Shown here: positions 51,832 through 60,925 of the stretch, one piece after another | Layout of the letters: each line of letters starts with the position of its first letter | Position numbering within the stretch: position 1 is the stretch's first letter | Origin: Thalassococcus halodurans | GTDB taxonomy: Bacteria > Pseudomonadota > Alphaproteobacteria > Rhodobacterales > Rhodobacteraceae | DNA: 64,000 nt | Direction of reading: 5' to 3' | Assembly: GCF_900108225.1 (NCBI RefSeq) | Contig: NZ_FNUZ01000007.1 | Coordinates: 62,001 to 126,000, forward strand | Notes under the pieces: generated by a model | The model's input: only the letters and a program-made list of their open reading frames with translations | Told to the model about the DNA's origin: nothing | Databases searched by the model: none | Made by a program: the position numbers and the translations under genes

Positions 51832-52607
51832 CACAGCCCACACTGGTTTTTCTGCACATCCCCAAAACCGCTGGCCAATCCATACACGCCGCGCTGACCG
51901 AAATCGCAGGGCCGGAAAACGTGTCGCCAATACGGGTGCACACTCAGGTGCCAGATGGCCAAACCCAAATGCCTGTGGGCTGCCAAATCTATTCCGGCCA
52001 TATCGACTGGGTCGACTTGGAAAATTTGCCCAACGATCCAAAGGCGTTCACCGTTTTACGCGATCCTCTGGAACGGATTGCATCGTTCTATTTCTACCTG
52101 CGCAGAAAGGCCGACCTGATCGGGCCCAACGCTCTGACCCTACAAGAAAATATGGGCATGCAGCGGGCGGCAGTGTGGTCTCCGGAAGACTACTTTTTTG
52201 CCGGAAACACCATGTGGCAGGCCTTTATCCGTGACCACTATTGGAACCCTTATTGCAGCTATCTGGTCACAAAACGCATTCGCGGCGCGGCGCAGGCAAT
52301 CCATATGCCGTCCGATGTTCTTCTGGCCAAGGCCCAAGCCGCGGCCCGTGACCTGTCCGGACTTTACCACACCAATGACCTACGGCCCCTTGAACGGGAC
52401 CTGAAACGCTGGACTGGCAAGTCTGTGTCCATCGTCGACAAACGCGTCAACGTCGGGCCATCAGACGGCCCCAGATGGCCGAAACTGGCCGCCCTTCTGT
52501 CAAAGGACGCAGTGCAAAAGCTTGAACAGATGGTTGCAGTTGACCAGCGCCTTATGCACGCGCTTGGGTTTGCGCCTGCTGGGGCATCATACCGGATGGT
52601 CGGCTAA
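51828..52607 (+). CDS. Sulfotransferase family protein (Sulfotransfer_2-like)
   Basis: A 259-residue protein. The 5'-phosphosulfate loop is [15 protein letters not shown] and the 3'-phosphate motif is [18 protein letters not shown], as in PAPS-dependent carbohydrate sulfotransferases. It may sulfate the capsular glycan made by the neighbouring enzymes. Its last 56 bases overlap the convergent glycosyltransferase gene. Confidence 0.87.
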   Translation: MTQPTLVFLHIPKTAGQSIHAALTEIAGPENVSPIRVHTQVPDGQTQMPVGCQIYSGHIDWVDLENLPNDPKAFTVLRDPLERIASFYFYLRRKADLIGPNALTLQENMGMQRAAVWSPEDYFFAGNTMWQAFIRDHYWNPYCSYLVTKRIRGAAQAIHMPSDVLLAKAQAAARDLSGLYHTNDLRPLERDLKRWTGKSVSIVDKRVNVGPSDGPRWPKLAALLSKDAVQKLEQMVAVDQRLMHALGFAPAGASYRMVG

Positions 52608-53529
52608 GCCGACCCGTTTTGGCGAGCAGCAACAAAAGGTGATCCCCCATCGCGCTTTGACGATGAACGGATTGGGGAAGTTCCGCGTTTTTCCGCGCCA
52701 CGATGAATTCGCCCAAACATTGCATCGCCTCAGAAGTTAACGACCCTTGGATGGCTTCCAAGGCCCGCAAGTTCCGATCAATCCATTCGCCGTAAGCTCC
52801 GCTGACCAATAGGCCAAACCGCGCCCATCGCCCGCGCAACTGGCTGTGGTGACCCAATTGGTTTCCCTTGTGCTGGCGATAGAAAAGCCCGGGCTTTTCA
52901 TCATTAAAGATCGTGGCCCCTTGGCCGGTCAAAGCAAGGTACACCCACCAGTCATGAAATGGCACATCGGCCGCAATCGCGGCGGGCACGGTACGCGCCA
53001 CAGCGGCTGCCGCACGCGGGGATAAAACCGTCGCGTTGCCCGGCAATATGTTCTGGACCAGCGCATTTCCGAAGGACGCCCCTCGTGGCGGCAAAGAAGA
53101 CGTGCCCATTTCATTCAACTCGGCATCTGTCAGGATTGCCCGACAGCAATATGCCATTGCCTGTCGATGCCAGCCGGACTGGCTAGCGAACCAACGGACG
53201 GCATTTGTCAGCTTATCCGGCATCCAGACGTCATCCTGATCGGTACAGCTGATCAGTGCGTCGGGCCGCTCCCGCACCGCACGCGCCAACAGAAACAGGA
53301 AATTCGCCGCCACGCCCCGCCCGGGCCCGTAGAAATACCGGATTTGCGGATATTCTGCTGCGTATTCGCGTAAAATCTTGCGCGTCTCATCCCGCGATCC
53401 GTCATCGGCCACGTCCAGCGACCAATCCGTGTGGGTCTGCGCAATCAAACTGTCCAACTGCGGTCGTAAATAAGCGGCCCCGTCCCGCGTGGCCATCAAA
53501 AGACGAACATGTTTCGGCGAATTTGGCAC
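52552..53529 (-). CDS. GT2-family glycosyltransferase, rhamnosyltransferase-like
   Basis: A 325-residue GT-A enzyme with LLMATRDGAAYLRPQLDSLIAQTHTDW, the nucleotide-binding DDGSRD and the CTDQDDVW metal/donor motif, typical of rhamnosyl- and related transferases of surface polysaccharides. A dTDP-rhamnose donor is plausible because rmlCBDA is nearby. Divergent from kpsE and convergent with the sulfotransferase gene. Confidence 0.88.
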   Translation of the reverse strand: MPNSPKHVRLLMATRDGAAYLRPQLDSLIAQTHTDWSLDVADDGSRDETRKILREYAAEYPQIRYFYGPGRGVAANFLFLLARAVRERPDALISCTDQDDVWMPDKLTNAVRWFASQSGWHRQAMAYCCRAILTDAELNEMGTSSLPPRGASFGNALVQNILPGNATVLSPRAAAAVARTVPAAIAADVPFHDWWVYLALTGQGATIFNDEKPGLFYRQHKGNQLGHHSQLRGRWARFGLLVSGAYGEWIDRNLRALEAIQGSLTSEAMQCLGEFIVARKNAELPQSVHRQSAMGDHLLLLLAKTGRLSRPSGMMPQQAQTQARA

Positions 53530-53627
53530 AACGGTCCTTTCTGGATTCAGCTTCTCTTCACTCCATGATCCTAAGGTCGGTCTCGTTACGGTTTGCTAAA
53601 GATTCCCATAATGAAAGGTGAACAGAG

Positions 53628-54839
53628 GTGTCGGCACAGTCTGATCCAATCCCGCTTCGTCCCGCACAGGATGGCGCCTTTCAGACGGGGCATGCTGCCC
53701 ATCATCAACGAATGGCCGGACATCATAAGGCGCTGATCGCCAAGTTTTTGCTGATGTTCATCGCGCCTGTTCTGGTTAGTGCATGGTACCTGTGGACGCG
53801 CGCCGCCGATCGTTACGTGTCCCTCTCGGGGTTTTCCGTCCGCACCGAACAAACAGGCTCTGCGCTGGAACTTTTGGGTGGCGTTGCGGAAATGCCCGGC
53901 GCTGCGGCCTCGGACGCCGATATTCTAGCGCGCTTTATCGAAAGCCCTGCCTTGGTTGCCAAGGCTGACGCCGTTCTCGACCTGCGCACTCTCTGGTCCC
54001 TGCCCGGAACGGATTGGCGACACCCCGCGTCTGATCCGATCTTCGCCTATCACGCTCCCGGCCAGATCGAGGATCTGACAAAATACTGGAACCGTCGCGT
54101 GACGATCAACACGGACACAGGCCGCGGTCTGATCGAGGTGCAGGTTCAGGCCTTTACCCCCGAAGATGCCCGCGCGCTGAACCGCCTGATTTATCAGGAA
54201 AGCGCCGATATGATTAACCACCTATCGGCCATCGCCCGCGAAGACGCGACACGCTACGCCCGTGCAGAGCTGGACCGCGCCAAGGCCGATCTGAAACGCG
54301 TGCGCGAAGACATGACCATGTTTCGAAACCGCACCCAGATCGTTGACCCCGAGGCCAGCGTTCAGGGCCAAATGGGCCTTCTGTCTTCGCTTCAGGAACA
54401 GCTGGCCCAGACCCTAATCGATGTGGACGTGCTCCGCCAATCTGCCCGAAGCGTGGACCCACGTATCAAACAGGCCGAAGCCCGCGTGATGGTGATCGAA
54501 GCACGGATCGCCGAGGAGCAGGCAAAGCTCGGGTTGGGCAGCAATCAGGACGGCGGTCAGGACACCGCTTTTGCCAATCTGATAGGCGAATATGAAGGCC
54601 TGATGGTCGATCTTCAATTTGCCGAACAAAGCTATGCTGCCGCGCGCGCCAGTTTCGAAAATGCCCTGGCCGAGGCGCAGCGCAAAAGCCGCTATCTTGC
54701 ATCACACATCGACCCGACCCTGCCCGAGGCGGCACTGCGCCCACATCGCTGGGGCCTGCTTGCTATGGTCGCGTTCTTTGCCGGGCTCGCATGGATGCTC
54801 AGCACATTGATCCTTTACGCATTTCGGGACCGGCGATGA
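53628..54839 (+). CDS. kpsE: Capsule export inner-membrane protein (KpsE/PCP family)
   Basis: A 403-residue polysaccharide co-polymerase. One transmembrane helix near residues 38-57 (IAKFLLMFIAPVLVSAWYLW) and one at ~378-396, with a large periplasmic part rich in coiled coil (about 200-350). It links the KpsMT transporter to the outer-membrane channel. GTG start after AAAGGTG. ATGA overlap with kpsT. No outer-membrane kpsD/Wza-type gene is in the window. Confidence 0.9.
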   Translation: MSAQSDPIPLRPAQDGAFQTGHAAHHQRMAGHHKALIAKFLLMFIAPVLVSAWYLWTRAADRYVSLSGFSVRTEQTGSALELLGGVAEMPGAAASDADILARFIESPALVAKADAVLDLRTLWSLPGTDWRHPASDPIFAYHAPGQIEDLTKYWNRRVTINTDTGRGLIEVQVQAFTPEDARALNRLIYQESADMINHLSAIAREDATRYARAELDRAKADLKRVREDMTMFRNRTQIVDPEASVQGQMGLLSSLQEQLAQTLIDVDVLRQSARSVDPRIKQAEARVMVIEARIAEEQAKLGLGSNQDGGQDTAFANLIGEYEGLMVDLQFAEQSYAAARASFENALAEAQRKSRYLASHIDPTLPEAALRPHRWGLLAMVAFFAGLAWMLSTLILYAFRDRR

Positions 54840-55501
54840 TTGTGCTGAAAAATTTAAGTAAATTCTACGATGGCCCGACGGGGCGCGTCTGGACCGCGAA
54901 CAAAATCTCGGCGGTGTTCCCGACCGGCCAATCGGTGGCTTTGCTGGGGCGCAATGGCGCGGGGAAATCCACGCTGTTACGCATGATAGCGGGGGCATCG
55001 CGCCCGAATTCGGGCGACATTCTCAGCGACGGGCGCATATCCTACCCTGTCGGCCTCGCCAGCGCGATGCATCCCGATCTGACCGGCGCGCAAAACGTCA
55101 AATTCGTCGCCCGCATCTACGGCGCAGACACCCGCAAGGTACTCGGGTTTGTCGCCGGGTTCTCCGATCTCGGCAGACAGTTGCATCAGCCCGTGCGCCA
55201 GTATTCGTCAGGCATGAAGGCGCGCTTGGCCTTCGGGATCAACATGGCGCTGGATTTCGACACCTACCTGATCGACGAGGTGACGGGCGCTGGCGACAAG
55301 TCCTTTGTCGAAAAATCCCGCGCTGTTTTTGCGTCTCGGGTCGCTGGGGCCAGCGCAATCTTTGTCAGCCACTCGATGCCGATGCTGCGCCGGATGTGCA
55401 CTGCAGGCGCCGTGCTGCATGACGGCCAGCTCGAATATTTTGACGATCTCGAAGCCGCAATTTCGCGGCACGAAACACTGCTTAAAAGGAACTGCGCATG
55501 A
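54836..55501 (+). CDS. kpsT: Capsule polysaccharide ABC transporter ATPase
   Basis: A 221-residue ATPase with Walker A LLGRNGAGKSTLLRMIAGA, the unusual signature YSSGMKARLAFG, and Walker B YLIDEVTGAGD, all specific to the KpsT/BexA/CtrD capsule exporters. It works with the KpsM permease at 43918-44727. Start at 54836 by ATGA overlap with kpsE; the longer frame from 54791 lies inside kpsE. Its stop overlaps the next sulfotransferase gene. Confidence 0.95.
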   Translation: MIVLKNLSKFYDGPTGRVWTANKISAVFPTGQSVALLGRNGAGKSTLLRMIAGASRPNSGDILSDGRISYPVGLASAMHPDLTGAQNVKFVARIYGADTRKVLGFVAGFSDLGRQLHQPVRQYSSGMKARLAFGINMALDFDTYLIDEVTGAGDKSFVEKSRAVFASRVAGASAIFVSHSMPMLRRMCTAGAVLHDGQLEYFDDLEAAISRHETLLKRNCA

Positions 55502-56418
55502 TCCAGATGCCTATCGCCAAAGAGTTTGCGAACTCGGTCACCTTTCCAGACACAGCGCGCATGTTCTACTGCATCGGCGCGCAGAAAGCGGGCACAACTT
55601 GGCTTTATCAATACCTGTCCCGCAGCACCGACGTCCATTTTCCACCCGCGAAAGAGGTGCATTACTTCGACATCGAAACCGGCCAGAACACGTTGAGCTA
55701 CGACATCCGTCTCAAAGCCCTACGCCAGATCGTGGAAACACTGGAAGCACAAGGCAATTCCCCGAAACAGGAAACCTTGGACCGGCTTGAAAATCTGGTC
55801 TCGCTTTTGTCGATCCATGGCGGGCAAACCGCGACGGACCACGCCCGCTATATCCGGTATCTTTGCAAAGGGTATGCGGGGCAAAAGGTGATTGCCGACA
55901 TTACTCCCGCCTATGCCATTCTTCCAAAACGGAAATTTTCCGAAATGGCCGAGATCGGCAATGCGAAATTTCTGTTCATCATGCGCGATCCAGTCGCGCG
56001 CATGTGGTCGCAAATCCGCATGGGTGTTTCCGCGCGGCTTGGACCTGACGTCACACAATCGGAACTGCAACTGGCCTGCATCACCCATGCAGAAACGCTG
56101 ATTGCGTCTGGGCGCATGGCGCGGGTTGAACGTGCCGACTATCTGTCCACGCTTTCGCGCCTTGAACATGCTGTCCCGGACGACCATTGGCGCACGATTT
56201 TCTATGAAAACCTTTTCAACCCGAAAAGTTTGGACAACATCTGCCGGTTTCTGAACATCAAACCGGTTCAGGCCCCATTGTCGGACCATGTGAACCGCGG
56301 GAAGCCGGTGAAATTGCCCACCGATCTGCGGGAAAAAATGCGCAGCGTGTTCGCATCGCAGTACGACGGCATCCGAAAACGCTACGGATCAGAGGTCCCT
56401 GCTGAATGGCGCGTATAG
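55498..56418 (+). CDS. Sulfotransferase (Sulfotransfer_3-like)
   Basis: A 306-residue PAPS-dependent sulfotransferase. The 5'-phosphosulfate loop is YCIGAQKAGTTWLYQYLSR and the 3'-phosphate motif is FIMRDPVARMWSQIRMG. The ATGA overlap with kpsT makes a capsule-sulfating role likely. It is unlike the other sulfotransferase (51828-52607) outside the motifs, so two different positions or sugars may be modified. Convergent with rmlA, 2 bases apart. Confidence 0.9.
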   Translation: MIQMPIAKEFANSVTFPDTARMFYCIGAQKAGTTWLYQYLSRSTDVHFPPAKEVHYFDIETGQNTLSYDIRLKALRQIVETLEAQGNSPKQETLDRLENLVSLLSIHGGQTATDHARYIRYLCKGYAGQKVIADITPAYAILPKRKFSEMAEIGNAKFLFIMRDPVARMWSQIRMGVSARLGPDVTQSELQLACITHAETLIASGRMARVERADYLSTLSRLEHAVPDDHWRTIFYENLFNPKSLDNICRFLNIKPVQAPLSDHVNRGKPVKLPTDLREKMRSVFASQYDGIRKRYGSEVPAEWRV

Positions 56419-56420
56419 CG

Positions 56421-57293
56421 TCAGTTCAGCAGCGCCAGAAGATAGGCACCGTAGTCGTTCTTTCCGAAGGTTTCGGCCCGCTGGCGAAGCTGATCGGCGT
56501 CGATCCACCCTTTCTGGTATGAAATCTCATCGGGATTACCGATTTGAAGGCCTTGCCGCTGGACCAGCGTCCGCACGAAATTGCCCGCATCCAGAAGCGA
56601 CCCGTGCGTGCCGGTATCCAGCCAGGCATATCCTCGGCCCATACGGCGCACGTCTAACGATCCTGCATTCAGATACATCTCAAGAAGCGATGTGATCTCA
56701 AGCTCTCCACGATCCGACGGCTTGACAGCCCGCGCCTTTTCCGGCGCAGTACCATCAAGAAAATAAAGCCCCGTCACCGCATAGTTCGATGGCGGTTTGG
56801 CTGGTTTTTCAATGATTTGCGTCGCCTGGTCGTTTTCGTCATAGGCCACGACGCCATATCGTTCTGGGTCTGCAACACGGTATCCAAACACCGTGCCGCC
56901 CACTTCCTTCTGATCCGCCTCGGCCAGCATTTCCGGCAGGCCATGACCGAAGAACACGTTGTCCCCCAGAACCATTGCCGACGGTGCGCCATCCAGAAAC
57001 TCTTCTGCCAGCAAATAGGCCTGCGCCAGACCATCGGGATTGGGCTGCGCGACATAGGTCAGCGACAATCCCCACTGCGATCCATCGCCCAAGGTGCGCT
57101 GGAACTGGTCCTTATCCTGAGGCGTCGTGATCACGCAAATTTCCCGGATACCCGCCAACATCAACACCGACAGCGGATAGTAAATCATCGGTTTATCATA
57201 AACAGGCAGCAGCTGTTTCGAGACACCCATGGTGATCGGATAAAGCCGTGTGCCGGAACCGCCAGCAAGGATGATCCCTTTGCGCTGTGTCAT
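56421..57293 (-). CDS. rmlA: Glucose-1-phosphate thymidylyltransferase
   Basis: A 290-residue RmlA (RfbA) with [47 protein letters not shown] and [15 protein letters not shown]. It makes dTDP-glucose, the first step to dTDP-L-rhamnose. Last gene of rmlC-rmlB-rmlD-rmlA; start overlaps the rmlD stop. Confidence 0.97.
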   Translation of the reverse strand: MTQRKGIILAGGSGTRLYPITMGVSKQLLPVYDKPMIYYPLSVLMLAGIREICVITTPQDKDQFQRTLGDGSQWGLSLTYVAQPNPDGLAQAYLLAEEFLDGAPSAMVLGDNVFFGHGLPEMLAEADQKEVGGTVFGYRVADPERYGVVAYDENDQATQIIEKPAKPPSNYAVTGLYFLDGTAPEKARAVKPSDRGELEITSLLEMYLNAGSLDVRRMGRGYAWLDTGTHGSLLDAGNFVRTLVQRQGLQIGNPDEISYQKGWIDADQLRQRAETFGKNDYGAYLLALLN

Positions 57294-58147
57294 GAGAAAA
57301 CTCCAAGATCGTTCAAAACAAGGTCAAGTTCCGCCTGCCAATCGGGGCGCGACACGCCGAAAACCGCTTCGGTGCTGGAACAGTCCATCCGCGAATTCAA
57401 CGGGCGGGCCGCGGGTGTCGGGTAATCCGAGGTTGGAATATCCGTCACCGCACAGTCCAAACCGGCCCGTTTGAAAATCTCCCGCGCGAAGTCGGCCCAG
57501 CTGACGTCCGGCGCCCCACTGAAATGGTAGGTGCCGCTTTTGCTTTGGTCACACAAAAGCTGGTCGGCGATTGTCATGCAGGCCGCCGCGATTGATCTGG
57601 CCGAGGTCGGACCGCCGGTCTGGTCCGCAACAATGGTCAGACTGTCCCTCTCGGACCCGAGCCGCAGCATCGTTTTCACAAAATTCGCGCCATGCGCCGA
57701 AAAAACCCAAGACGTCCGCAAAATCGCATAAGGGCAACCCGCACTGCGCACCCCGTCTTCGCCTGCAAGTTTTGTGCGCCCGTATGCCCCCAAAGGGGCT
57801 GTCGGATCATCCGGTTTAAACGCGGTCGTACCGCTGCCGTCAAAAACATAATCGGTCGAGATATGGACAAGCGGAATACCAAGCTCGTCACAGGCAGCCG
57901 CCATCGCCGCCGGTGCATCGCCGTTCACAATCTGCGCCGCAGCTTCTTCGCTTTCGGCCTTGTCGACGGCTGTCCAGGCGGCCGCATTGATCACAACGGT
58001 TGGATTGGCATCACGGATCGCGGCGGCACAGGCCTGCGGATCGGCCAAATCAGCCTGATCGCGCCCCAGCGCGGTAACCAGTGGTCCGCCAAGCGTCTGC
58101 AGTTCTGTCGCGACCTGACCGGTTTTGCCAAAGACAAGAATGGTCAT
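57290..58147 (-). CDS. rmlD: dTDP-4-dehydrorhamnose reductase
   Basis: A 285-residue SDR-type reductase (RfbD) completing dTDP-L-rhamnose. N-terminal [25 protein letters not shown], and the YGRTKLAGE catalytic Tyr-x3-Lys are present. Starts 6 bases after the rmlB stop. Confidence 0.95.
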   Translation of the reverse strand: MTILVFGKTGQVATELQTLGGPLVTALGRDQADLADPQACAAAIRDANPTVVINAAAWTAVDKAESEEAAAQIVNGDAPAAMAAACDELGIPLVHISTDYVFDGSGTTAFKPDDPTAPLGAYGRTKLAGEDGVRSAGCPYAILRTSWVFSAHGANFVKTMLRLGSERDSLTIVADQTGGPTSARSIAAACMTIADQLLCDQSKSGTYHFSGAPDVSWADFAREIFKRAGLDCAVTDIPTSDYPTPAARPLNSRMDCSSTEAVFGVSRPDWQAELDLVLNDLGVFS

Positions 58148-58153
58148 GACAGC

Positions 58154-59191
58154 CTACCCTGTTCCCAACCGTTTGCCGACGCCATCGCGATCCAGCAACG
58201 CCTGCCACCAGTCGGTGTTTTCAAGATACCAGGTCACGGTTTTCTCAAGACCTTCCTCGACCGTCACCGAGGGGTGCCAGCCCAATTCCGTGCTGATGCG
58301 TGTCGGGTCGATTGCATAGCGCATATCATGCCCGGGGCGGTCGGTGACAAAGGTGATCAGGTCAGCATGGGGCGCGTTTTCTGGGCGCTTTTTGTCCAGA
58401 ATAGCGCAGATCGTTTGCACCAGTTCCAGATTGCTGCGCTCGTTTTCGCCGCCGATATTGTAAGACCGTCCCAACTCGCCCTTTTCCAGCACCAGCAAAA
58501 GCGCGTCGGCGTGGTCTTCGACGTACAGCCAATCACGGACGTTTTCACCCTTGCCGTAAATCGGGATCGGGCGACCGTGAAGCGCGTTCAGGATCACAAC
58601 CGGCACCAGCTTTTCCGGAAAATGGTAGGGGCCGTAGTTGTTCGAACAGTTGGTCAGGACAACCGGCAGATCGTAGGTTTCATGCCACGCACGAACCAAG
58701 TGATCCGACGATGCCTTGGACGCGGAATAGGGCGAACGGGGATCATAGGGCGTCGTTTCGGTAAACTGGCCATCAGTGCCGAGCGATCCGAAAACCTCAT
58801 CGGTCGAAATATGATGGAAGCGGAAGCCCTCTGGTTTGCCTTGAGCGACCCAATAGCTGCGCGCCGCTTCTAACAGATTGAACGTGCCGATGATGTTGGT
58901 TTCCATAAAATCGGCCGGACCGTCGATGGAGCGGTCCACATGGCTTTCGGCCGCCAGATGCATGATGGCATCCGGTTTGTGATCGGCCAAAATTCGGTCC
59001 AGCGCTTTGCGGTCACGGATATCAGCGTGTTCAAAGGTGTAGTTCGGTTTGTCAGCCACGGTGGCGACATTTTCCAGACACGCCGCGTAGGTCAACGCAT
59101 CCAGATTGATGACCTCGTGCCCCCGCTCGACCGCCTGTCGCACCACCGCAGATCCGATAAAGCCAGCCCCACCTGTCACCAGAATTTTCAT
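58154..59191 (-). CDS. rmlB: dTDP-glucose 4,6-dehydratase
   Basis: A 345-residue SDR enzyme (RfbB): [14 protein letters not shown], the STDEVFG active-site segment, [15 protein letters not shown] with the Tyr-x3-Lys pair, and [12 protein letters not shown]. Start overlaps the rmlC stop by ATGA. Confidence 0.97.
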   Translation of the reverse strand: MKILVTGGAGFIGSAVVRQAVERGHEVINLDALTYAACLENVATVADKPNYTFEHADIRDRKALDRILADHKPDAIMHLAAESHVDRSIDGPADFMETNIIGTFNLLEAARSYWVAQGKPEGFRFHHISTDEVFGSLGTDGQFTETTPYDPRSPYSASKASSDHLVRAWHETYDLPVVLTNCSNNYGPYHFPEKLVPVVILNALHGRPIPIYGKGENVRDWLYVEDHADALLLVLEKGELGRSYNIGGENERSNLELVQTICAILDKKRPENAPHADLITFVTDRPGHDMRYAIDPTRISTELGWHPSVTVEEGLEKTVTWYLENTDWWQALLDRDGVGKRLGTG

Positions 59192-59754
59192 GCCGTCGCT
59201 CCACAGGCAAAGGGGCTGTCGAACCCTGCCAAACCGGGCGCAGCAGCGTCCTTGTCAGATAGCACAGGCGCGATATCCAACGGCCAGTTGATCCCGATTT
59301 CGGCGTCATTCCACAAAAGCGCGCCTTCCGTTTCCGGTGCATAGGTATCGGTGCATTTGTAAATGATTTCGGTTTCGGGAACGAGCGTCATGAATCCATG
59401 GGCAAATCCCGCTGGCACCAACAATTGTTTGCCGTTTTCTGCGGTCAGTTCCACGCCAACCCACTGCCCGTATGTCGCACTGCCCTTGCGGATGTCGACA
59501 GCCACATCGAAAAGCGCCCCGCGACCGCACCGAACCAGTTTGTCCTGCGCACGCGGAGGTGCCTGAAAGTGCAAACCGCGAACAGTGCCGGGCGTCATGG
59601 AGAGCGAATGGTTGTCTTGCACAAAGTCATAGGACAATCCGGCGGCATCCATCGCGGATTTGTTCCAGCTTTCGGAAAAGAACCCCCGATGATCCCCGAA
59701 CCGTTTGGGCGTGATGATCACCACACCGTCCAAAGCGGTCTTTTCAATGTCCAT
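59188..59754 (-). CDS. rmlC: dTDP-4-dehydrorhamnose 3,5-epimerase
   Basis: A 188-residue cupin (RfbC). [28 protein letters not shown] and VPAGFAHGF are the family signatures, including the catalytic His of LHFQ. The start at 59754 ([10 protein letters not shown]) gives the usual length; a GTG six codons upstream (59772) is possible and neither has a strong ribosome-binding site. First gene of the rml operon. Confidence 0.95.
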   Translation of the reverse strand: MDIEKTALDGVVIITPKRFGDHRGFFSESWNKSAMDAAGLSYDFVQDNHSLSMTPGTVRGLHFQAPPRAQDKLVRCGRGALFDVAVDIRKGSATYGQWVGVELTAENGKQLLVPAGFAHGFMTLVPETEIIYKCTDTYAPETEGALLWNDAEIGINWPLDIAPVLSDKDAAAPGLAGFDSPFACGATA

Positions 59755-59880
59755 ACCGGAATACCCATGCACAATCAGTCGTGGGTTTCTGTTAACAGTC
59801 CGATTGTGGTGAAGTCACGGCGAAATAGGAGAATTTTCTCAACCGTGTTTCGGCGGCCAACGGCCAAATTTGCGGTACAA

Positions 59881-60744
59881 TCAGAAAACCAAGTCAGCCA
59901 ATTCCTTGATCCGCGCGTCCCATTGGTCTTCCTCGTCATCGGCAATTTCATGGCCAATATCGATCAGGGACGCTTGGGTCAGGTCCGAAACCGAGGTCTG
60001 ACCGGTCAGGTAGCCGATCATCAACTCGCCATCGATCCGCTCTTCGTCCCAGTGTCGCTGGGCGGTAAAACCTGATCCGTGCTGCTCCAGCGGCACTCCG
60101 GCGGGATCGCCGTCGGCTTCCGTCATCTCGGCATAGACGGCGGTTGCATGTTCCCCTGTAAAGACAGGGTTGCCTTCGCTGTCTTCGGAAATTAGCCCCA
60201 GCCGTTCCCAAGACACCCCAAAACCGACAGCATGCAGCATTTCGTGCAATACCAGACTGTCCAGATCACCCCGTTCGGCCAGCGCCGCGATGTCATCCTC
60301 GTCAACGAAAATGTCCACATCAACAGGCAGGTCGTCGGCGCCAAATTCATTCACCAACGTGCGGGCAACCGATGCCCCCTGCCCGTCAATCGCCGCCGTC
60401 TGGATATGGACCTGCAAGTCATCAATCGTGTCCGTGCCTGCGACATCACCTGTGATTAGGGTTTCCAGCGTTTCCTGCGCACGCAGCACCGACTCTCGTA
60501 ATGCCGCGGGCACGTCGTCGTCGAAAATGACGTCGATGGTATAGCTGTCGTCTAAATCTACCTCGGACGCGGTATCGACCGTATCGGACCCCATCTGTCT
60601 TTCCGCAAGATTGGACATTTCGTTATATTCAGGCTCGGCCTCGCGCTGATCATTGTGATCTGACGACCGGCCAGAGCCCGCGTTTTGCCCCTGACCTATT
60701 CCCCAGATCGAAAAGAATGCCATGAATGCAGTGAAAAAGCCCAT
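59881..60744 (-). CDS. Leishmanolysin-like (M8-type) zinc metalloprotease
   Basis: A 287-residue protein with an N-terminal hydrophobic segment (MGFFTAFMAFFSIWGIG). The zinc motif HEMLHAVGFG gives H167, E168 and H171, and the third His (H231) is ~60 residues later in TAQRHW, followed by GELMIGYLTGQTSVSDLTQASLIDIG. This spacing and the C-terminal motif fit M8/leishmanolysin rather than M10. The protein is very acidic. The start is uncertain: ATG 60744 or ATG 60786 (14 residues longer). Exported or membrane-anchored by inference; monocistronic. Confidence 0.75.
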   Translation of the reverse strand: MGFFTAFMAFFSIWGIGQGQNAGSGRSSDHNDQREAEPEYNEMSNLAERQMGSDTVDTASEVDLDDSYTIDVIFDDDVPAALRESVLRAQETLETLITGDVAGTDTIDDLQVHIQTAAIDGQGASVARTLVNEFGADDLPVDVDIFVDEDDIAALAERGDLDSLVLHEMLHAVGFGVSWERLGLISEDSEGNPVFTGEHATAVYAEMTEADGDPAGVPLEQHGSGFTAQRHWDEERIDGELMIGYLTGQTSVSDLTQASLIDIGHEIADDEEDQWDARIKELADLVF

Positions 60745-60925
60745 TTGGTTTCTGCCGCTCTGCCCTGTGGTCTGCTCTTGCCACATGACAACGGTTCAAT
60801 TGACGGGTTCTGTACCCCGTCCATGAAATCATCGTCACGTTTCCCCACATTGCGCGCGGAAACATTTCGACGGGCTGAACTCTGGAAAGGATTCAGCAGA
60901 CAATTTGATTTGAATTTTGCAGGAT

